Positions 7,201 to 12,554 of a DNA stretch of 12,554 bases are shown here, piece after piece. Each line of letters opens with the position of its first letter. The stretch's first letter is position 1. The stretch spans positions 1 to 12,554 of the forward strand of contig JANPDJ010000177.1 in NCBI GenBank assembly GCA_031431395.1, in the 5' to 3' direction. The position numbers and the translations under genes are program-made. This DNA comes from VGPE01 sp031431395 (GTDB taxonomy: Bacteria; Chloroflexota; Limnocylindria; Limnocylindrales; CSP1-4). The notes under the pieces were generated by a model. It ran no database searches. It saw only the letters and a program-made list of their open reading frames with translations, and was not told the DNA's origin.

Positions 7201-9688
7201 GCTCGCTCGCCGTACCGGCTTCGAACGAGACGACGTCGTCGGCCGCGGTCGAGACGAGGACCTCCAGCCCGTTGGGCGGGATCAGGATGCCGCGGATCTC
7301 ACGGCCCACGGACGCGAACGCCCCGGTGGGCGGACCGGTCGTCGGACTGCCCGGGCTCAACCGGAGCGTGTCCAGCCCGGAGGGTGTGTCCACGGACACA
7401 ACCTCGCCCGAATCCGTGCCGATGTACAGGCGGTGCTGAGTTGGGTCGATCGCCAGCGCGGAGGCGCCCGGCGCCGCGATCGTGGCGATGAGCGCCCGCG
7501 AATCGAGGTCGTACGCCCGCACTTCCGATCCGGTGGCGACATAGAGCCGGTCCCCGGCACGGGTGCCGGGGAGGGCCGGGTTGTCCCAGCGCAGCTCGAT
7601 CGCGGCGTCGCGAACCGGCGCGGAGAGGGCGCCCTGTGCCGTCACCTGGTTGTCGCCCAGTGCGGCGAGGCCGGCGGCCATCCCGTACTTGGCGAGGTGC
7701 GGGTGCGTGAACTCGTAGATGTCGTGCGGGATGCCGTAGCGCCAGAACTGCAGGAACTCCGCGGCCGTCCGAGCGTGGTACACCTCGTCGAAGTGCATGG
7801 AGTAGGGCTCCGCCAGTCGGAACGTGCGCAGGGTCAGGGCGGATACCACCACGACCACCAGCATCCAGGCGTCCAGGCGGTCCAGGCGCCCGCCGCGCTC
7901 GCCATGAAGCGACGCCGTCCGGTCGGCGCGAACGGGTCGGGCCAGGAAGCTCCGTCGCGCGGCGGCCAGCAGTCGCGAACCGGGGATGGCAGGCCACTCC
8001 GGCCGGGACGGCACGGACCCCTGGGGCGGCAGCATGACGGGAGCGGAGCGCGGGTGGCCCTGGGCGTCCCCGGCCGCGGCGTACTGGCCCACGGTCATGG
8101 CCGGGGACGGCGGGGCGTCAGGCCGGAGCCCGGGCACCTCGGCATCCCACGGGACTTCGTCGAAGACCTCCGGCGGGCCCGAGTCGCGATGGCCGATGGG
8201 CCCCATGTCGACGGCCTGGCTCGCGTCGATCTCGGCCGCGAGACTTATTCCCGCCGGACGGCGCAGCTGGCTGCCGACCCAGACGAAACCCGCGAGATGC
8301 ACCAGTGCGACGACGGTGATCACGCTCGCCGTCCGGATGTCCTGCCCGATGCCGAGCCAGTCCGAGATGCGTGGATTACCCGGATAGAGCGTGGTCAGGA
8401 CCACGTACGTGTTCAGGAAGTTCACCACCGACAGGACGGCATAGGCGATGCGCCAGCGACTGGAAACGGCCGCCAGGATCGCTCCGAGCGCAAAGAACGG
8501 GAACATGTAGCGCTCGTGGACGCGGGTCGGCAGGACAAAGAACGCCACGGCCAGCACGCTGAGTCCAACGAGGATGGTCAGGCGGTCCGGGCGGCGCGAC
8601 ACCAGCCAGCCAACGGCCAGGACGGCCGCAAAGAGGAGCGCGCTCCCGACCAGCACGGCCGGTACCGGCCCGAAGGCGAACCCGGTATCGCCCGGGTTGG
8701 GACCGCTGGCGTCCCGGATCCATTGCCCGTTCACGGCCAGGCCGTCGCCGTTCCGGGTGAGGAGTGCCCACGGGTTGTACGCGTTGACCGTCAGGTACGG
8801 GTATCCGCCGGCGGTCCGCGCGACCTGGATGGCCAGGTCGATGATCGACATCCGGAACGGCAGCGATAGCAGGACGGCGGTCGCCAGGCCCGCGGCCACG
8901 GAGGTCACGATCCGGATGGGACCGCGCTCCCTGGCGCCCCATTCCCTGAGGCTGCCGGCAAGCCCGCCCGCTCCCCCGGCACGTTGCCAGCGGCTGGGTT
9001 CGTCACCCGATGGCGCGAACAGGTAGCGCCGGATCAGCACCGCGGCGACGATGGGGACAAGGATTCCCAGCTGCGGCTTGATCACCGCGGCCACGGTCGC
9101 AAGGATCGCGGAGCGCTCGGGATGGTCGCGCCACAGCTCGCGGAGGCCCAGGAGCAGGAACACCACCCCGAACGCGTCCACCTGGCCCCATACCGTGCTG
9201 TCCAGCCAGCTGATGGGGCTGAACAGGAAGAAGGCCGCCCCGGCCAGCGCACGGCGCTTCGAGACGCCGAGGTCCAGGACCAGCCGGTAGATCAGCCAGC
9301 CGATCGCAAGATCCGCGAGAACGGATGGGAGCTTGATCAGGTCCGTGAACGTCCACGGGCCAATCTGCTGGATGCCGACCCGGTTGAGGAGCTCGTCCGC
9401 GAGGCCCACGAGCCACAGGACGTACAGGTAGCCAGGCGTGTAGTCGGCGAAGAACCCGCGCTGGTAGAACCCGGCGGGCCCCTGCTGGGCGAGGTTGTGG
9501 GCCCAGTACTCGAACGCGCCCAGGTCGATCTTGAAGCCAGACCCCGGGAGCAGGTATGCGATGATGAGCCGGAGGGCGAGCCCGGCCACGAGGAGCGTCC
9601 CGATCGCGCGGGCCGAGTCCCGCGCCCCGGTCGCCCCCTGGAACGCTCGCGCGTCCGGGCTGGGCTCACTCGGGGCGGGGCCGGTCAA
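4256..9688 (-). CDS. Giant fused GT-C protein: GT-C glycosyltransferase + PMT (GT39) with propeller insert
   Basis: About 1810 residues from a TTG start at 9688. That start has GGAGA 6 bases upstream and a TATACT box behind it. The longer GTG start at 9787 (1843 residues) would overlap the divergent gene's ATG. Order (TTG numbering): GT-C module 27-477; Pro-rich cytoplasmic linker 478-605; PMT first membrane segment and loop 607-679, with FD634-E635 and HPHLAKYG; external insert 680-1083; rest of the PMT core 1084-1612, with SR1132-1133, D1138, SK1184-W and YHYYTSLPF (1511-1519); charged linker; C-terminal multi-pass extension 1643-1792. PMT/GT39 enzymes use polyprenyl-phosphate mannose to O-mannosylate proteins outside the cytoplasm. 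Both catalytic-type modules keep their acidic first-loop residues. Typical PMTs are about 500-800 residues, so this is exceptionally large. Substrates are unknown. Confidence 0.85.
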   Translation of the reverse strand: MTGPAPSEPSPDARAFQGATGARDSARAIGTLLVAGLALRLIIAYLLPGSGFKIDLGAFEYWAHNLAQQGPAGFYQRGFFADYTPGYLYVLWLVGLADELLNRVGIQQIGPWTFTDLIKLPSVLADLAIGWLIYRLVLDLGVSKRRALAGAAFFLFSPISWLDSTVWGQVDAFGVVFLLLGLRELWRDHPERSAILATVAAVIKPQLGILVPIVAAVLIRRYLFAPSGDEPSRWQRAGGAGGLAGSLREWGARERGPIRIVTSVAAGLATAVLLSLPFRMSIIDLAIQVARTAGGYPYLTVNAYNPWALLTRNGDGLAVNGQWIRDASGPNPGDTGFAFGPVPAVLVGSALLFAAVLAVGWLVSRRPDRLTILVGLSVLAVAFFVLPTRVHERYMFPFFALGAILAAVSSRWRIAYAVLSVVNFLNTYVVLTTLYPGNPRISDWLGIGQDIRTASVITVVALVHLAGFVWVGSQLRRPAGISLAAEIDASQAVDMGPIGHRDSGPPEVFDEVPWDAEVPGLRPDAPPSPAMTVGQYAAAGDAQGHPRSAPVMLPPQGSVPSRPEWPAIPGSRLLAAARRSFLARPVRADRTASLHGERGGRLDRLDAWMLVVVVVSALTLRTFRLAEPYSMHFDEVYHARTAAEFLQFWRYGIPHDIYEFTHPHLAKYGMAAGLAALGDNQVTAQGALSAPVRDAAIELRWDNPALPGTRAGDRLYVATGSEVRAYDLDSRALIATIAAPGASALAIDPTQHRLYIGTDSGEVVSVDTPSGLDTLRLSPGSPTTGPPTGAFASVGREIRGILIPPNGLEVLVSTAADDVVSFEAGTASELATTHVPGLRVVIQAGNTQQVVADPALITDRTAAASLLAQLLGKTPAEIESRLSETAATVLLGPAPTASARASFDQAVTSGTLTGVTVQSLPQVVAVGSSGLVFFVPATGVVTQQLSVEGATGAAYVTGLDAPRIYVAAADRKIPVVRLGNDDNNGRGAYVETTLLAPGPVERVTFDPATTFVHVLGRTPDASAPTIYAIEVHGNSIIADARLPFEPSAWAVDAQPLYPSQDRQDLIAFSPDGKVASVDVGSNPFAWRMPGVILGALTAGLLYLLARILFRRRSVAVFVAILTLADGMAFVQSRIGMNDVYVGFFIVAAYTLFAALWTRTIIKRWAFWLAMPTIGLLLGLALASKWVGLYAIAGMGILILARSALGRLLIVLGMIGASTVLGYMALSVPAGATSGGNLVFMLAMIGLTLAAVLVSVLHPIAWSAEEVRFAVGGPAALGTLVVLVAIPLDKLNAGLIVGPIKVTALAGGLGLVTLAALVALGFWAAGRLGFGPLAPPIPPEFAARMTPASPAPEGWLRLGSGFGIPAAWMAASLIVLPLAVYAISYLPWVALGNRLTDTWPSGNHGQTFMDLTKSMYDYHNNLRASHAASSPWWAWPFDFKPVWFYQGSFAGGTSAAIYDAGNLAIWWLGIPAMVFCAWQAYRRRSLALAVIVLGFAWQWLPWSRIDRATFQYHYYTSLPFIILALAYFLAELWHGPSKRMWLLAKSTAALAVVGPALLWIGKGPLCAYVRVEAANPGSQACVGNPGDLVVTARVAALVLVVGIAVIALVYQVLRLNSPGGRGDDEQDGGLHSERGGGRGGVPRGLGRIGLTAVLAGMGIAIADRVAGQGIVFEARGFQSVYLAVLLGIPLGLIALFVLAARDARRFVAGALFVIVTVFLVIYPNISALPLPSSVFNAYQGVLPTYLYPFQFPVNTDPAAPSLKLFALEPALLLAALAVTCVVIGYAAWVWRIGPVARPVRGDDGAPAGGVP
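4313..4762 (-). other. C-terminal multi-pass extension of the giant protein
   Basis: After the PMT_4TMC-like region, a 30-residue Gly/Asp/Arg linker leads to about 150 residues with four hydrophobic stretches. Among them is a short loop with YPNISALPLPSSVFNAYQGVLP, an external-loop-like sequence. In PMTs the final helices commonly follow the HYYTSLPF block directly, so this could be displaced PMT helices separated by a linker, or an added membrane domain. I do not recognise a separate family. Confidence 0.45.
4853..6439 (-). other. PMT (GT39) core after the insert
   Basis: This stretch carries the standard PMT sequence order: MPGVILGALTAGLLYLLAR, the FVQSRIGMND motif before a long membrane helix, LALASKWVGLYAI, a long hydrophobic run, an external loop containing GNHGQTFMDL and YDYHNNLRASHAASSPWWAW, and the PMT_4TMC-like YHYYTSLPFIILALAYFLAE. 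The HNNLRASH and SSPWW.WP elements are the ones usual in bacterial PMTs, so the catalytic half looks intact. The region between about 1213 and 1330 (TTG numbering) is longer than usual and may add extra helices. Confidence 0.75.
6440..7651 (-). other. Beta-propeller-like insert in the first external loop of the PMT module
   Basis: About 400 mostly hydrophilic residues separate HPHLAKYGMAAGLAALG from the canonical next PMT segment WRMPGVILGAL. Repeated strands of the YVTN/PQQ-propeller type are visible: RLYVATGSEVRAYDLDSRAL, RLYIGTDSGEVVSVDTPSG, VLVSTAADDVVSFEAGTA, VVAVGSSGLVFFVPATGVV, RIYVAAADRKIPVVRL, TFVHVLGRT through TIYAIEVHG, and LIAFSPDGKVASVDVG. I count about seven blade-like units, with a non-propeller interruption after the third. 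Topology puts the insert outside the membrane, above the catalytic cavity. The fold is inferred from strand pattern only. Confidence 0.55.
6932..7150 (-). other. Segment resembling the penicillin-binding-protein pedestal domain, nested in the propeller
   Basis: About 73 residues break the propeller-like repeats. They contain VVADPALITDRTAAASLLAQ, then LLGKTPAEIESRL, then a hydrophobic strand TVLLGP, an Ala-rich helix and LTGVTV. This order matches the dimerisation/pedestal domain of class B penicillin-binding proteins, where a DPxLI...A..LA.LLG....E...L block precedes a strand, a short helix and a GV.V turn. No transpeptidase motifs (SXXK, SXN, KTG) occur, so only the non-catalytic part would be present. 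This is an eye-level match. Confidence 0.4.
8258..9610 (-). other. N-terminal GT-C glycosyltransferase module of the giant protein
   Basis: About 450 residues with roughly ten hydrophobic segments. The first segment (29-47, TTG numbering) is followed by an external loop carrying D55 in FKIDLGAFEYWAHNL and then D82-Y-T-P-G-Y, the acidic-loop pattern of polyprenyl-phosphate-sugar-dependent mannosyltransferases. Later come STVWGQVDAF (164-173), VIKPQLGIL and HERY (391-394), all hallmarks of GT87/PIG-M-like GT-C enzymes. Alone it would make a complete enzyme, so it looks like a whole gene fused to a second one. The specific family and sugar cannot be fixed by eye. Confidence 0.7.
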
Positions 9689-9694
9689 TGGGGC

Positions 9695-9699
9695 TCTCC
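9695..9699 (-). promoter_or_regulatory. Ribosome binding site deciding the TTG start of the giant gene
   Basis: On the minus strand GGAGA is followed after 6 bases by TTG (9688-9686) in the reading frame of the giant gene. No comparable site precedes the GTG at 9787. From the TTG, the protein has a 28-residue hydrophilic tail before its first membrane segment. Confidence 0.5.
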
Positions 9700-9723
9700 G
9701 AGAGGAGCGCTGAGGAGGAGCCG

Positions 9724-9729
9724 AGTATA
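9724..9729 (-). promoter_or_regulatory. TATACT -10-like element for the giant gene (possibly shared divergent promoter)
   Basis: The minus strand reads TATACT, one mismatch from TATAAT, about 25 bases upstream of the GGAGA site and 36 upstream of the TTG start. It stands out in very GC-rich surroundings. No good -35 hexamer sits at 16-18 bases; TTGGGA lies too close (14 bases). On the plus strand the overlapping TATAGC (9726-9731) could serve the divergent gene at 9775. Confidence 0.4.
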
Positions 9730-9774
9730 GCCGAGGGTCGCCATCCCAACGGTCGGCCCTCCCTTCTCGAGCCC

Positions 9775-11328
9775 ATGACTGGTTCACCCCCGTTCGCCTT
9801 CGCCGACCCTGCGACGTCGCCGCGCGCCGCCGCCGATGACATCGCGGCGCCGCGTGGTCTGGCTGGTCACGATCGCCGCTGGGAGCGCGCCGTCGGCCTG
9901 CTGATTTCCGGCCTTGTCCTGCTCGTCTTCCTGGTCAGCAACCCGGCCCGGCACAACTTCTACGAGCATTTCACGTGGCAGGCGGCCGCCTGGCTGGAGG
10001 GCCAGACCGGCATCCGCTACCCCGTCTGCCCATCCTCCGGCGAGCCCATCTTCGAGGCGACAACCTGCCTGTGGGTGGCCGACCCGGGCCGGCCGTACAA
10101 CGACTACTTCCTGGACGTGATGCCGGTGACGGGAGCAGATGGCCGGGAGACCGGGCGCGCGACCATCCCGTTCCCGCCCCTGCCGGCGCTCCTGCTCGTG
10201 CCGTTCGTCGCGCTCTGGGGCCTCAACTTCGACGCCCAGACCCTCGCCGCGCTCATCGGGGGCCTGGACGTGTGGATCGCGTGGTGGATGCTGGGCGCCC
10301 TCGCCCTCAGCCTGCGCATGCGGGCGGCGGTCACCCTGTTCTTCGGCCTGGGGACGGTCTTCTGGTACACGTCGATGCTGGGAACCACCTGGTATTTCGC
10401 GCATGTCGTGGCGGTGGGGCTGACCACACTCGCACTCGGGATTGCCCTGCGGGCGGACAGTTCCGCGGTTGCCGGAGCCGAGGGCACGCCGACTGCTGTC
10501 GGCCTGGCGGGTGCCTCCGAGGAGACTCGGACCACGAAGGCCGGCCTCGCGGTCGGGATTGTCCGGGCGATGCGCCATCGGCCGTGGACGCTCATCGACC
10601 CCCACCAGTTCCTGGCGGGCTTCATCCTCGGCCTCGCCTGCACTGCGCGGCTCACGGTGGTGTTCGGGCTGCCGTTCCTGGCCTTCGTCGGTGGAGGCGG
10701 CTCCATCCTGCGCCGGGGCTTCTCGGCAGGCCTCGGCGCGGCGCTGCCCATACTCGGGCTGGTGGCCTACAACGTCCTCACGACCGGCCACATCTTCCAT
10801 CCCGCGTACGAGTACCTCTACCAGCGCGAGGCCGTGGGCTATCCCGCCCTGGGCTACAACCCTCGCTGGGCGATCGAGGACCTGCGCTACATCCCGCAGA
10901 ACCTGGCACTCATGCTGACCGGCGGCCCGGACATCATGCCCGCCTGTCCTCCCGACGCAGTCCGCAGCTTCTTCTCCGATGTCTGCCCGATCGTGGCGCC
11001 CAAGCCGGTGGGGATGAGCCTGCTGCTGACGAGCCCGGCATTCCTCCTGGTGATCCCCGCGCTCCGACAGCTCCGGCGATCGCGCCTGGTCGCCGGAGCG
11101 GCGATCGCCGTGACCGCCATCGCCTTCGTCAACCTGATGCATTTCAGCCAGGGATGGGTCCAGTTCGGCTACCGGTTTTCGAACGATTTCGCGCCCTTCG
11201 CCCTCGTCCTCGTGACGCTCGGTTTGCACCGGCTGGGGCGGGTCGGTGCACTGGGCGCCGTCCTCATCGGCGCGTCGATCCTGGTCAACGCGTGGGGCGT
11301 GGCCTGGGGAGTGATCCAGGGATGGTGA
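9775..11328 (+). CDS. Polytopic membrane protein, GT-C-like, unassigned family
   Basis: A 517-residue protein from ATG 9775; an in-frame ATG at 9688 exists but would overlap the giant gene's start region. About 38 hydrophilic residues precede ten or eleven hydrophobic segments (first at 41-56). The loop after the first segment, ARHNFYEHFTWQAAAWLEG, then NDYFLDVMPV and RATIPFPPLPALLLVPF, follows the GT-C pattern of an acidic first external loop followed by a Pro-rich entry to the next helix. Near the end, VQFGYRFSNDFAPFALVLV is a motif common in GT-C proteins. Two probable external loops carry paired cysteines (C85/C98 and C391/C404). A soluble Ala/Thr-rich loop occupies about 226-268. It is likely an envelope glycosyltransferase using a lipid-linked sugar, or a related membrane protein; I cannot name the family. 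It overlaps the next gene by 7 bases. Confidence 0.7.
   Translation: MTGSPPFAFADPATSPRAAADDIAAPRGLAGHDRRWERAVGLLISGLVLLVFLVSNPARHNFYEHFTWQAAAWLEGQTGIRYPVCPSSGEPIFEATTCLWVADPGRPYNDYFLDVMPVTGADGRETGRATIPFPPLPALLLVPFVALWGLNFDAQTLAALIGGLDVWIAWWMLGALALSLRMRAAVTLFFGLGTVFWYTSMLGTTWYFAHVVAVGLTTLALGIALRADSSAVAGAEGTPTAVGLAGASEETRTTKAGLAVGIVRAMRHRPWTLIDPHQFLAGFILGLACTARLTVVFGLPFLAFVGGGGSILRRGFSAGLGAALPILGLVAYNVLTTGHIFHPAYEYLYQREAVGYPALGYNPRWAIEDLRYIPQNLALMLTGGPDIMPACPPDAVRSFFSDVCPIVAPKPVGMSLLLTSPAFLLVIPALRQLRRSRLVAGAAIAVTAIAFVNLMHFSQGWVQFGYRFSNDFAPFALVLVTLGLHRLGRVGALGAVLIGASILVNAWGVAWGVIQGW
11306..11311 (+). promoter_or_regulatory. Ribosome binding site for the DUF2723 gene
   Basis: GGGGAG lies 10 bases before ATG 11322, inside the end of the upstream gene. 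The start is ATG immediately followed by GTG, so either codon could initiate. Confidence 0.4.
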
Positions 11329-12554
11329 GCAAATCGCGCGGGGATGACTCGGCAGCGAAGTCCCGCGGCCTCCTCGTCCCGCTGGCCCTCCTGGCGGGCT
11401 ATGTCGCGTTCGCCCTCGCCCGCGTCGCACTCCTGCCTGGACTCGGTTTCTGGGATACCGGCGAGTTCCAGGTGGTCGGCCCGGTGCTGGGGACGGCCCA
11501 CCCCACGGGCTACCCCGCGTACGTGCTGCTGGGCTGGCTCGCCTCGATCGTGCTGGCGCCGCTGGGCGACCCGGCGTTCCGGATGAACCTGCTGTCGGCG
11601 TTGCTGGTAGGTGGCGCCACCGCGATCACGGTGGTCCTCGCCCAGAATCTGACCGGGCGCGCCTGGATCTCGTTCGCCACGGGCCTCGTGATGGCAGCCG
11701 TGCCGGTCGTCTGGAACATTGGCACCCACGCCGACGCGCATGCCCTCCACGTGCTCCTCGTGCCGCTCCTGTTCGCCCTGCTCCTCGGCTGGGAGCGCCG
11801 GGTGCGCACCGCCATCGAGAGCGGCGGCGGCGGCCACTCTTCCATCGCCAGCCCCGGCGCGCGGTGGAGCCGCCTCATGACTGCACCCGGCGACCGGTGG
11901 CTTCTCGCGGCATCGCTGGTCTTTGGCGTGAGCCTGGCCAACCACACGCTCACGTTGCTGCTGGTCCCGGGCATCGGCCTGTACATGCTGGCCACGGACC
12001 CCGCGATCCTCCGGCGGCCGCGGCGGATTGCCGGTCTGGCGGCCGTGATCCTCGCGACGGCCGGCCTTCTGTACCTGGAGCTGCCGATCCGGGCCGGTGT
12101 GCTCCGAGCGCCACTCGTCTACGGCCACCCGGAGCGGCTGGACGGGTTTCTCTACGTCGTGTTCGCCGTCCAGTTCCTCGGGTCGCTGTACCAGCCGTTC
12201 GCCGACCTAGGGGACAAGGCCCTGGCGCTGGGGCGGATCGGGTCCGAGCAGCTGGGGCCCCTGGCAGCGCTCATCCCCGTTGCCTTCGTCGTGACGCTGA
12301 AGCGCGAACCGCGCTACGCCCTCATGACGGGCGTCTCGTTCCTCATCACCGTCTGGTTCGCTGCCTCCTACGTCAACGGCGAAATCCTGCGCTACTACCT
12401 TGGCCCGGCCGTCATCGTCCTCACCTGGCTCGCCCTGCTCGCGGCGGAGGTCGCGGACCGGGTGTCCGGCATGCTCGGTGCAGACCTGCGCCCGGGGCCC
12501 GAGGCAGGGACGTCCCCGCCGGTGAGACGGCGCCCGGCCCTGCTGGGGACGATC
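11322..12554 (+). CDS. DUF2723 (TMEM260-like) GT-C membrane protein, partial at right edge
   Basis: The frame stays open from ATG 11322 to the window end (411 codons, no stop), so the C-terminus is missing. After one membrane segment (17-37) comes the family signature: GFWDTGEFQVVGPVLGTAHP then TGYPAYVLLGWLAS, with D45, E48 and HPTGYP (60-65), followed by MNLLSALLVG (88-97). These are the DUF2723 hallmarks. Further matches are SLANHTLTLLLVPG (204-217) and YLELPIRAG (251-259). Eukaryotic TMEM260 is a protein O-mannosyltransferase of this family. Bacterial members are uncharacterised but presumed to transfer sugars from polyprenyl-phosphate donors outside the membrane. The segment THADAHALHVLL (135-146) replaces the usual AEVYAL-type stretch. 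A Pro/Arg-rich region at 388-405 may be a loop or linker to a further domain. The overlap with the preceding gene implies co-expression. Confidence 0.8.
   Translation, partial: MVSKSRGDDSAAKSRGLLVPLALLAGYVAFALARVALLPGLGFWDTGEFQVVGPVLGTAHPTGYPAYVLLGWLASIVLAPLGDPAFRMNLLSALLVGGATAITVVLAQNLTGRAWISFATGLVMAAVPVVWNIGTHADAHALHVLLVPLLFALLLGWERRVRTAIESGGGGHSSIASPGARWSRLMTAPGDRWLLAASLVFGVSLANHTLTLLLVPGIGLYMLATDPAILRRPRRIAGLAAVILATAGLLYLELPIRAGVLRAPLVYGHPERLDGFLYVVFAVQFLGSLYQPFADLGDKALALGRIGSEQLGPLAALIPVAFVVTLKREPRYALMTGVSFLITVWFAASYVNGEILRYYLGPAVIVLTWLALLAAEVADRVSGMLGADLRPGPEAGTSPPVRRRPALLGTI

Noticed and set aside
5918..8869. 983-codon open frame on the plus strand, antisense to the giant gene
   Set aside because: It lies wholly opposite a gene with clear GT-C and PMT motifs. 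Its translation is Arg/Gly/His/Asp/Gln-rich with no hydrophobic core or family motif, as expected for the antisense frame of high-GC coding DNA.
9784..11430. 548-codon minus-strand frame opposite the GT-C-like and DUF2723 genes
   Set aside because: Low-complexity charged composition and no motif; it mirrors the codon pattern of the real plus-strand membrane proteins.

Overview
This is a GC-rich window (roughly 70% G+C by eye) with tightly packed genes and no RNA genes, insertion sequences or CRISPR arrays that I could see. All seven genes concern lipids or membrane glycosylation. The gene styles (PimA/PatA-like enzymes next to very large GT-C membrane proteins, GTG/TTG starts, Pro/Arg-rich linkers) fit a high-GC terrestrial or freshwater bacterium. 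My best guess is a Chloroflexota lineage of the Limnocylindria/Ellin6529 type, with Actinomycetota as the alternative. This is an inference; no taxonomic marker gene is present.

Left block, plus strand (82-4188): four genes joined by 4-base ATGA or GTGA overlaps. They are two different LpxL/PatA-type acyltransferases, a PHP-family metal phosphoesterase and a PimA-like GT4 glycosyltransferase. The set resembles the actinobacterial pgsA-patA-pimA cluster for phosphatidylinositol mannosides, with a second acyltransferase and a phosphoesterase added. The likely job is to build an acylated glycophospholipid at the cytoplasmic membrane face. The block ends in a 67-base convergent gap holding a GC hairpin.

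Middle block, minus strand (9688 down to 4256): one giant gene of about 1810 codons. It encodes an N-terminal GT-C membrane glycosyltransferase, a cytoplasmic Pro-rich linker, and a GT39 protein-mannosyltransferase-like (PMT) module. The first external loop of the PMT module is expanded by about 400 residues that read as a beta-propeller. Within that propeller is a stretch resembling the pedestal (dimerisation) domain of penicillin-binding proteins. A further multi-pass C-terminal extension follows. This nested architecture is the most unusual thing in the window.

Right block, plus strand (9775 to the right edge): a polytopic GT-C-like membrane protein, overlapping by 7 bases a DUF2723/TMEM260-type GT-C protein that runs off the window. 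The short divergent region between the middle and right blocks (9689-9774) carries a TATACT element and a Shine-Dalgarno sequence, which favour a TTG start for the giant gene.

Together the window reads as an envelope glycosylation neighbourhood. A lipid glycoconjugate is made on the inner leaflet, and several GT-C enzymes probably transfer sugars from polyprenyl-phosphate donors outside the membrane. Substrates cannot be told from sequence alone.
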